From: RGIG1934 sp964492545
GTDB taxonomy: Bacteria; Bacillota; Clostridia; Lachnospirales; Lachnospiraceae
Length of the DNA: 11,504 nucleotides
Direction of reading: 5' to 3'
Assembly (NCBI GenBank): GCA_964492545.1
Contig: CAZBKO010000075.1
Coordinates: 1-11,504 of the forward strand
The stretch's first letter is position 1; the number at the start of each line of letters is the position of its first letter. The position numbers and the translations under genes are program-made. The notes below the pieces were generated by a model. That model was not told the DNA's origin, made no database searches, and saw nothing but the letters and a program-made list of their open reading frames with translations. This document shows positions 6,570-11,504 of the stretch, piece by piece.

Positions 6570-9062
6570 CTATCTAGGAACCTCGACCATAATATATGCT
6601 TCTACAAGGTCACCTTCCTTGACATCATTAAACTTCTCTAATACAAGTCCACATTCATAATTTGATTTTACTTCCTTAACATCATCCTTGAATCTCTTAA
6701 GTGATGCAAGAGGTCCTTCAAATAATAATTCGCCTTCTCTTGTAAGTCTTACGCTGCAGCCTCTCTGGAACATTCCATCAAGTACATAAGAACCTGCAAT
6801 AGTACCAATTCCAGATGCCTTAAATGTCTGTCTTACCTCTGCATGGCCAATAACCTTTTCCTCAAATACAGGATCAAGCATGCCCTTCATAGCAGCTTCA
6901 ACATCTTCAATTGCCTGATAAATAACTCTATATAATCTGACATCAACATTTTCACGTTCAGAAACATCCTTTGCAGTATTATCAGGACGTACATTAAATC
7001 CAATAATAATTGCATTTGATGCTGAAGCAAGTATAACGTCTGATTCGTTGATTGCACCAACGCCGCCATGAATGATTTTTACAACAACTTCATCATTTGA
7101 TAATTTAACAAGACTTTGTTTTACCGCTTCAACTGACCCCTGTACATCAGCCTTAACGATTATGTTAAGCTCCTTAACATCTCCAGCCTGAATCTGTGTA
7201 AATAAATCATCAAGTGACATCTTAGCTTTTGCTTTTGAGCCTTCAAGAAGCTTTTCTCTTCCCTCACTAATAAATGTATCAGCAAAGCTTCTGGCTTCCT
7301 TTTCACTCTTAGTTGCTATTAAAATTTCTCCGGCATTTGGAACACCATTTAATCCTAATATCTCAACAGGTGTTGATGGACCTGCCTCTTTAACTCTTCT
7401 TCCCTTATCATCAACCATTGCTCTAACTTTACCAAAATATGAACCAACGGCAATTGCATCAGAAATTTTAAGTGTTCCCTTTTGAACAAGAACTGTTGCA
7501 ACAGGTCCTCTTCCTTTATCAAGCTGTGCCTCAAGTACAAGACCTCTTGCTTTTCTGTTTGGATTTGCCTTTAATTCACATACCTCTGCTTCAAGGAGTA
7601 TCATTTCAAGTAATGTATCAATTCCCTCTTTTGTATGAGCCGAAACAGGTACAAATATTGTATCTCCACCCCAGTCTTCTGCAATGAGTTCATATTCTGA
7701 TAATTCCTGTTTTACTCTATCAATATTAGCACTTGGCTTATCAATCTTATTAATTGCTACTATTATGCTGACACCTGCTGCCTTGGCATGATTGATTGCC
7801 TCTACAGTCTGTGGCATTACACCATCATCTGCTGCAACTACAAGAATTGCTATATCAGTAGATTGTGCACCTCTCATACGCATTGCTGTAAATGCTTCAT
7901 GTCCCGGTGTATCAAGGAATGTAATCTTCTGTCCGTTAACTTCAACAACATAAGCTCCTATATGCTGTGTAATTCCGCCGGCTTCTCTTGCAATAACATT
8001 AGTTTCCCTGATTGCATCAAGTAAAGATGTTTTACCATGATCTACATGACCCATAACACATACTACTGGTGGTCTTGTAATCATTAATGCTTCATCCTCC
8101 TCGTCTTCTTTAAGGAGTTCTTCAATAACATCGATTTTTTCTTCTTCTTCTGCAATAATATCATATTCAAGAGCAATTTCTTCTGCCTTCTCGAAATCTA
8201 TTTCATGATTAATTGTTACAATTTCTCCCTGAAGGAAAAGCTTTTTAACAATTGCAGAAGCCTGAATCTTCATCTTGCTTGCTAACTCACTGATTGTAAG
8301 TGATTCTGGAATTGTAATAACCTTAATTTCTTCTTCAACTGGTTTAACAGGCGCCTGAACCGGCTGATTCTGATTTTTGTTATTATTGTTTCTGTTATTG
8401 TTATTTCTGTTATTGTTATTATTGTTGCGGTTATTATTGTTGTTATAGTTATTTCTGTTGTTATTATTGCGGTTATTATTGTTGTTATTATTTCCGTTGT
8501 TATTGCGGTTATTATTGTTGTTATTATTTCCGTTGTTATTACGGTTATTATTGTTGTTATTATTGTTGTTACTATTTCCGTTATTATTACGGTTATTGTT
8601 GTTATTTCCGTTGTTATTACGGCTATTATTGTTATTATTATTTCCGCTATTATTACGGTTATTGTTGTTATTTCCGTTGTTATTACGGCTATTATTGTTA
8701 TTATTATTTCCGCTATTATTACGGTTATTGTTGTTGCTGTTATTATTTGACTTGCTGCTGTTTTGAGGATTATAAACCTGACTTATATGTGACGATTTTT
8801 TTTCGCCTTCTGTTTTCTTTTCTGCTGGCTTTATGTCATTTTCCTTTTTCTTCTCCACAGGCTTTTTAGTCTCTTTAGTTTCCTGCTTAGGTTCTTCTTT
8901 CTTAACCTGTGCATATGCCTTTTTAACAATTTCAACAGCTTCCTGTGAAATTGAACTCATATGACTTTTGACTTCAATTCCATTATTCTTTAAAATAGCT
9001 ATTATATCTTTGCTATCTTTATTTATTTGTTTTGCAAGTTCATGAACTCTTATATTCGACAT
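6570..9062 (-). CDS. infB: Translation initiation factor IF-2 with giant Asn/Arg-rich linker
   Basis: GTPase that positions fMet-tRNA on the 30S subunit and promotes 50S joining; 830 aa. Order: an IF2_N helical domain (1-50), a Lys/Glu-rich stretch (53-90), an Asn/Arg/Gly low-complexity tract (about 102-232; 94 of residues 111-230 are Asn), a second IF2_N domain (about 249-300), an acidic segment (304-325), then the G domain and domains II-IV. The GTPase motifs are complete: GHVDHGKT (338-345), GGITQHIGA (362-370), DTPGH (384-388), NKID (438-441) and SAH (474-476). The C-terminal initiator-tRNA-binding domain ends at VEVPR. GGAGG lies 8 nt before the ATG, and the start is three bases beyond the ylxQ stop. 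The catalytic core is normal. The oddity is the linker, encoded by tandem DNA repeats. Such linkers vary freely among IF-2 proteins, so function should not be impaired. Confidence 0.97.
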   Translation of the reverse strand: MSNIRVHELAKQINKDSKDIIAILKNNGIEVKSHMSSISQEAVEIVKKAYAQVKKEEPKQETKETKKPVEKKKENDIKPAEKKTEGEKKSSHISQVYNPQNSSKSNNNSNNNNRNNSGNNNNNNSRNNNGNNNNNRNNSGNNNNNNSRNNNGNNNNNRNNNGNSNNNNNNNNNRNNNGNNNNNNNRNNNGNNNNNNNRNNNNRNNYNNNNNRNNNNNNRNNNNRNNNNKNQNQPVQAPVKPVEEEIKVITIPESLTISELASKMKIQASAIVKKLFLQGEIVTINHEIDFEKAEEIALEYDIIAEEEEKIDVIEELLKEDEEDEALMITRPPVVCVMGHVDHGKTSLLDAIRETNVIAREAGGITQHIGAYVVEVNGQKITFLDTPGHEAFTAMRMRGAQSTDIAILVVAADDGVMPQTVEAINHAKAAGVSIIVAINKIDKPSANIDRVKQELSEYELIAEDWGGDTIFVPVSAHTKEGIDTLLEMILLEAEVCELKANPNRKARGLVLEAQLDKGRGPVATVLVQKGTLKISDAIAVGSYFGKVRAMVDDKGRRVKEAGPSTPVEILGLNGVPNAGEILIATKSEKEARSFADTFISEGREKLLEGSKAKAKMSLDDLFTQIQAGDVKELNIIVKADVQGSVEAVKQSLVKLSNDEVVVKIIHGGVGAINESDVILASASNAIIIGFNVRPDNTAKDVSERENVDVRLYRVIYQAIEDVEAAMKGMLDPVFEEKVIGHAEVRQTFKASGIGTIAGSYVLDGMFQRGCSVRLTREGELLFEGPLASLKRFKDDVKEVKSNYECGLVLEKFNDVKEGDLVEAYIMVEVPR
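8470..8589 (-). repeat. 36-bp tandem repeats within the infB linker
   Basis: Units at 8470-8505 and 8506-8541 are 36 bp and identical except for the last base. A third unit at 8542-8589 is the same with a 12-bp insertion. Each encodes one Arg, a Gly and a run of Asn (RNNNGNNNNNNN-like). The multiple-of-three unit keeps the frame, as expected for slippage under selection for an open linker. Confidence 0.9.
8582..8735 (-). repeat. Perfect 66-bp tandem repeat within the infB linker
   Basis: Two adjacent 66-bp units (8589-8654 and 8655-8720) are identical at every base. The periodicity continues into a partial third unit to 8735 and backward to 8582, about 2.3 copies. Each encodes the same 22 residues (IF-2 114-135 and 136-157). 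Identity at synonymous positions points to recent duplication or gene-conversion-like homogenisation rather than protein-level convergence. Copy number could be wrong in a short-read assembly. Confidence 0.92.
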
Positions 9063-9065
9063 GCA

Positions 9066-9374
9066 TTACACCTCCGATTTGATCTGCTTTTCGAGTGCCT
9101 TACCAAGTCCTTCGTCAAGAACTGCCATAGAAGCTCTAAATTCTTTGCCCATAGCTTTCCCTAATTCATCCTTGGTTCCATATATATATAGTGGAACATT
9201 ATAAAATGTACACATATTTGTAAACATTTTCTTAGTGTTGTCCGAAGCCTCTAAAGAAACTATAGCAACAACTGCTTTTCCTTCCTTAACTGCCTTTTCC
9301 ACACTAAACTCTCCACTTACAGTTTTACCAGCTTTGGTAGCAATGCCAATCAATGATAAAATTTTATTCTGCAT
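9066..9374 (-). CDS. ylxQ: YlxQ, L7Ae-family ribosomal-protein-like RNA-binding protein
   Basis: A 102-aa member of the L7Ae/L30e/S12e fold family, whose members bind kink-turn RNA. The family pattern is seen in LIGIATKAGKTVSGE (8-22), AIVSLEASDNTKK (37-49, the loop that contacts RNA in L7Ae relatives) and VPLYIYGTKDELGKAMGKE (60-78). Its cellular role in bacteria is poorly defined. Position between ylxR and infB is conserved in Firmicutes and suggests a part in translation or RNA metabolism. Its start overlaps the end of ylxR by 11 nt, with GGAGG 6 nt upstream, and its stop is three bases from the infB ATG. Translational coupling on both sides is likely. Confidence 0.93.
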   Translation of the reverse strand: MQNKILSLIGIATKAGKTVSGEFSVEKAVKEGKAVVAIVSLEASDNTKKMFTNMCTFYNVPLYIYGTKDELGKAMGKEFRASMAVLDEGLGKALEKQIKSEV

Positions 9375-9642
9375 TCTCTGCCTCCAAACTGTCTAATAAA
9401 TTTGTGTATATCTCTTCTGGTATTGAAGTTTTAAAAGATCTTTCAAGTCCATGACTTTTGATTGCTTTTTGTAAGCATTCTGAACAATTGCAAATATATG
9501 CTCCTCTGCCATTCTTTCTTCCGGTGGTGTCTAATAAAATATCACCATCATTTGTTTTGATTACTCGGATAAGTTCTTTCTTTGGCTTCATTTCTCCACA
9601 TCCGATACACTTTCTATGCGGTATTTTTTTTGTAGTAGCCAT
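9364..9642 (-). CDS. ylxR: YlxR family (DUF448) nucleic-acid-binding protein
   Basis: A 92-aa protein of the YlxR family. RKCIGCGEMKPKKELIRVI (10-28) and GRKNGRGAYIC (41-51) are the family signatures, and the surface is basic. Five cysteines (12, 15, 51, 53, 56) form CxxC and CxCxxC groups that could bind zinc; this is inferred. Family members have been reported to influence RNase P or act as nucleoid-associated regulators, and the general role is not settled. A frame extends six codons to a GTG at 9660. The ATG at 9642 is chosen because GAGG lies 5 nt upstream and the family normally starts just before KKIPxRKC. It begins 27 bp after nusA and overlaps ylxQ by 11 nt. Confidence 0.93.
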   Translation of the reverse strand: MATTKKIPHRKCIGCGEMKPKKELIRVIKTNDGDILLDTTGRKNGRGAYICNCSECLQKAIKSHGLERSFKTSIPEEIYTNLLDSLEAENAE

Positions 9643-9669
9643 TCTAACCTCACATTCCACTAAAATATA

Positions 9670-10791
9670 CTATTTATTGTTTCTGTTGCTTCTATTGTTT
9701 CTTCTATTACCATTTTCCGGTGGTAAAGAAGGCTCAAGTCCCATCTGTGATTCACTCTTAATGTCAATCTTAAATCCTGTAAGTCTTGCTGCAAGTCTTG
9801 CGTTTTGTCCTTCCTTACCAATTGCTAAGGATAACTGATAATCTGGTACAACAACGCTTGCGCTCTTCGCTTCATCATCAGCAATAACTGAAACTACCTT
9901 TGCAGGGCTTAATGCATGCTCAATGAGTTCTGCCGGATTTTCGCTCCATACAATTATATCAATTTTTTCGTCTCTTAACTCATTAACTATTGCGTTGATT
10001 CTTGCTCCGTTCATACCAACACATGCTCCAACAGGATCAACATGCTTGTTATTTGACCATACTGCAATCTTTGATCTTGAGCCCGGCTCTCTTGCAATAC
10101 TCTTAATTTCAACTGTTCCATCCTTAATTTCTGTTACTTCTTCTTCAAAAAGTCTTGAAACAAGCTCTGGTCTTGTTCTTGATACTATAATCTTAGGACC
10201 TCTTGTTGTCTCTTTAACTTCTGCAACATATAACTTGATTCTCTCAGTTGGCATAAACACTTCTGTCTTAACCTGTTCTGCCTCAGTTAATGTAGCATCA
10301 GCCTTTCCTAAATCAATGCTGATTACATTTCCATTAACTCTCTGAACAATACCTGTTACTATGTCAGACTGTTTCTCAAAATACTGCTCAAATATAGAAT
10401 TTCTCTCTTCTTCTCTAATCTTCTGAAGAATAACATTCTTAGCATTCTGAGTTGCTATACGTCCAAATTCCTTAGATTTAACTTCGATATTAACAACATC
10501 ACCAACCTGATATTTTCTGCTGATAAGCTGTGCTTCTTCAAGACTTATCTGTGTTGACTTATCTTCCACTTCATCGACAACTGTCTTTTCTACTATTATA
10601 GAGAAATCTCCTGTAGTTCTGCTTACAGTTACCTTAACATTCTCTCCGCTTACTTTAATATTATCAACTTTCTCAATATGATTCTTATAAGCTGCAAGTA
10701 ATGAATTCTCTATTGCCTCAAATAGTACCTCTCTGTTAATTCCTTTTTCTTTCTCTAATACATCCAATGCTTCAATTAATTCCTTGTTCAT
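9670..10791 (-). CDS. nusA: Transcription termination/antitermination factor NusA
   Basis: RNA-polymerase-binding elongation factor that modulates pausing, intrinsic termination and antitermination. At 373 aa it is the short Gram-positive form without the acidic C-terminal repeats of enterobacteria. Domains: NusA N-terminal RNAP-binding domain (1-about 125), S1 domain (about 137-205), KH1 with VGMNGARINAIV (258-269) and KH2 with IGKEGQNARLA (324-334). The last 14 residues (NGNRRNNRSNRNNK) are an Asn/Arg-rich tail like the IF-2 linker in the same operon. The open frame extends ten codons to a TTG at 10821. The ATG at 10791 has GGAGG 5 nt upstream and gives the standard MNKELIEALDVLEKEKG N-terminus. 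A small inverted repeat (GTTGT/ACAAC, 10807-10822) lies just upstream of its binding site. Confidence 0.97.
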   Translation of the reverse strand: MNKELIEALDVLEKEKGINREVLFEAIENSLLAAYKNHIEKVDNIKVSGENVKVTVSRTTGDFSIIVEKTVVDEVEDKSTQISLEEAQLISRKYQVGDVVNIEVKSKEFGRIATQNAKNVILQKIREEERNSIFEQYFEKQSDIVTGIVQRVNGNVISIDLGKADATLTEAEQVKTEVFMPTERIKLYVAEVKETTRGPKIIVSRTRPELVSRLFEEEVTEIKDGTVEIKSIAREPGSRSKIAVWSNNKHVDPVGACVGMNGARINAIVNELRDEKIDIIVWSENPAELIEHALSPAKVVSVIADDEAKSASVVVPDYQLSLAIGKEGQNARLAARLTGFKIDIKSESQMGLEPSLPPENGNRRNNRSNRNNK

Positions 10792-10796
10792 TTCTT

Positions 10797-10801
10797 CCTC
10801 C
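10797..10801 (-). promoter_or_regulatory. Ribosome binding site deciding the nusA start
   Basis: GGAGG on the minus strand, 5 nt before the ATG at 10791. It lies within the longer TTG-initiated frame, which is therefore unlikely to be the true start. Confidence 0.8.
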
Positions 10802-10835
10802 ATTCCGTTGTGTATAAACAACTGTGTAAATTAAT

Positions 10836-11303
10836 TTAAAAATCAAAAGCTAGTCTTACTAATGCAACATCGCTTCTATTAAACACTGTTTCTTCACCAT
10901 CTTCATTTTCAATGGTGATAGTTTCTTTTGAATACGACTTAAGTATTCCTTCGAATTCTTTCTGCTTATTGATTGCCTTGTAAAGCTTAATCTCAATAAT
11001 CTCACCAATACTTCTATCAAAATCCTTATCTTTCTTAAGTGGTCTTCCAAGTCCCGGAGAACTTACTTCCAATATGTAAGCATCCTCAATAAAATCATTC
11101 TTGTCTAAAAGCTCACTAAGTGCTCTGCTGACAATCTCACAATCATCAACATTGATGCCTCCATCTTTGTCGATATACGCTCTAAGATACCAGTTACTGC
11201 CTTCCTTAACGTACTCAACATCAACAAGTTCAAAATTATTAGCCTCAATTATTGGCATAACAAGTTCTTCTGTCTTCTTCTCGTATTCTTCTCTTTTCGT
11301 CAA
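10836..11303 (-). CDS. rimP: Ribosome maturation factor RimP, TTG start
   Basis: Factor needed for maturation of the 30S subunit, binding ribosomal protein S12 in studied homologues; 155 aa, the usual size. N-terminal domain about 1-85 with FELVDVEYVKEGSNWYLR (24-41) and YIDKDGGINVDDCE (43-56), then the diagnostic VSSPGLGRPL (80-89), then a C-terminal SH3-like domain (about 90-155) with the FEGILKSY strand. The start is TTG: GGAGG lies 7 nt upstream and the first internal Met is at residue 16, inside the conserved first helix. It is the first gene of the operon, preceded by a promoter and two leader hairpins, so its leader sets expression of nusA, infB and the rest. Confidence 0.95.
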   Translation of the reverse strand: MTKREEYEKKTEELVMPIIEANNFELVDVEYVKEGSNWYLRAYIDKDGGINVDDCEIVSRALSELLDKNDFIEDAYILEVSSPGLGRPLKKDKDFDRSIGEIIEIKLYKAINKQKEFEGILKSYSKETITIENEDGEETVFNRSDVALVRLAFDF

Positions 11304-11310
11304 TTTAGAT

Positions 11311-11315
11311 CCTCC
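11311..11315 (-). promoter_or_regulatory. Ribosome binding site for the rimP TTG start
   Basis: GGAGG on the minus strand, 7 nt before the TTG at 11303. It directly follows, and shares its first base with, the 3' arm of the small leader hairpin. Confidence 0.85.
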
Positions 11316-11331
11316 TTATGGTCTACATAAG
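11315..11331 (-). promoter_or_regulatory. Leader hairpin abutting the rimP ribosome binding site
   Basis: On the minus strand CTTATG (11326-11331) pairs perfectly with CATAAG (11315-11320) around a 5-nt loop. The last paired G is the first G of GGAGG. A six-pair stem this AT-rich is weak alone, but it could modulate access to the binding site, for example with temperature or a bound protein. Regulatory role is inferred. Confidence 0.45.
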
Positions 11332-11332
11332 T

Positions 11333-11366
11333 TAAAATGAAGAGTGAACTTGCGTCCACTCTTCAT
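11333..11366 (-). terminator. Probable NusA-sensitive attenuator hairpin in the rimP-nusA leader
   Basis: On the minus strand GAAGAGTGGAC pairs with GTTCACTCTTC around a GCAA (GNRA) tetraloop (11339-11364; one G-U pair), extendable by two A-T pairs to 11337-11366. It is followed by a short, interrupted U tract (ATTTTAAC). It lies about 20 nt after the expected transcription start and before rimP. In Bacillus subtilis the nusA operon is autoregulated by NusA-dependent termination in the leader upstream of rimP (ylxS). A strong hairpin with a poor U tract is what such terminators look like. The structure is seen; the mechanism is inferred by analogy. Confidence 0.65.
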
Positions 11367-11392
11367 CCATTAGTTACTATATCATCTTTACG

Positions 11393-11421
11393 AGTATAAC
11401 ACCCGTCAATTAATAATGCAA
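11393..11421 (-). promoter_or_regulatory. Sigma-A type promoter of the rimP-nusA-infB operon
   Basis: On the minus strand: -35 TTGCAT (11416-11421), 17-nt spacer, -10 TATACT (11393-11398). The expected start point is near 11386, giving a leader of about 80 nt before rimP. AT-rich sequence upstream (11422-11440) could act as an UP element. The promoter lies about 30 bp inside the right terminal repeat. Confidence 0.75.
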
Positions 11422-11450
11422 GTATTATTTTATATCATTAACGAATCACC

Positions 11451-11504
11451 GTTACAGTTCAGCCTTCGGCTGAACCTGTTAAAAAAAATTGTAGTAAATA
11501 TGCT
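11451..11504 (-). repeat. Right arm of the perfect 54-bp terminal inverted repeat
   Basis: Exact reverse complement of 1-54, with the same hairpin (core stem arms 11457-11464 and 11468-11475, loop TTC) and the eight-base A run at 11481-11488. It lies upstream of the operon promoter and runs to the last base of the window, so its true outer limit is unknown. The repeat pair brackets all twelve genes together with the operon promoter. Confidence 0.95.

Noticed and set aside
8470..8735. CRISPR-like array from regular 36-bp and 66-bp units
   Set aside because: The units are contiguous with no spacers, in frame within infB, and encode a low-complexity linker.
8458..8766. Plus-strand open frame encoding a Leu-rich protein opposite infB
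   Set aside because: It is the antisense reading of the Asn codon repeats (AAC/AAT read as leucine codons). It has no credible binding site and infB is unquestionably the real gene.
9458..9838. Plus-strand open frame of 126 codons across ylxR and the nusA end
   Set aside because: Antisense to two conserved genes, low-complexity hydrophobic product, no family resemblance and no promoter or binding site.
9923..10345. Plus-strand open frame of 140 codons inside nusA
   Set aside because: Antisense shadow of the nusA S1/KH coding region; Ser/Leu-rich product typical of such shadows.
11376..11409. Alternative operon promoter using TTGACG (11404-11409) with TATAGT (11376-11381)
   Set aside because: The spacer is 22 nt, too long for sigma-A. 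TTGCAT-17-TATACT in the same stretch fits better.
11451..11504. Right repeat as an intrinsic terminator for an upstream gene outside the window
   Set aside because: The hairpin is followed by A residues on the plus strand, and on the minus strand the T run precedes the hairpin; neither gives hairpin-then-U order.

Overview
The window is one strand of a low-GC Firmicutes chromosome, most likely from a Lachnospiraceae-type clostridium. This rests on three things: the AT-rich sequence, the gene order rimP-nusA-ylxR-ylxQ-infB-rbfA-nrnA-truB-ribF (standard in Firmicutes), and strong GGAGG-type ribosome binding sites. The genus is not established. All twelve genes lie on the minus strand, so transcription runs from the right end of the window to the left.

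Region by region, in the direction of transcription. (1) 11451-11504 is one arm of a perfect 54-bp inverted repeat. (2) 11304-11421 holds a sigma-A type promoter and a short leader with two hairpins before rimP. The first hairpin sits where NusA-dependent attenuation operates in Bacillus subtilis. (3) 11303-3364 is the nusA-infB operon: ribosome maturation (RimP, RbfA), transcription elongation (NusA), two small RNA-binding accessory proteins (YlxR, YlxQ), initiation factor IF-2, the DHH phosphoesterase NrnA, tRNA pseudouridine-55 synthase TruB and the bifunctional riboflavin kinase/FAD synthetase RibF. Gaps are tiny or negative throughout, so co-transcription and translational coupling are likely. 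(4) 3309-1513 holds a 61-aa single-span membrane protein whose stop codon abuts the start of a Na/Pi-cotransporter-family protein with a PhoU-like tail. (5) 1396-1467 holds an intrinsic terminator followed directly by a new promoter. (6) 1309-56 is a secreted SH3-SH3-NlpC/P60 cell-wall hydrolase. (7) 1-54 is the other arm of the inverted repeat, starting one base after the hydrolase stop codon.

Most of the content is conserved housekeeping machinery, and I see no defence system, CRISPR array, transposase or RNA gene. The unusual points are: the identical 54-bp hairpin-bearing repeat in inverted orientation at the two exact ends of the window; a very long Asn/Arg/Gly linker in IF-2 encoded by nearly perfect 36-bp and 66-bp tandem DNA repeats, with a small Asn/Arg tail on NusA in the same operon; and the small membrane protein coupled to the phosphate-transporter homologue, which resembles a stand-alone cell-wall sorting signal. 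Several start codons were moved from the longest possible reading frame to internal positions with a proper ribosome binding site. Two genes (rimP, nrnA) appear to start with TTG.
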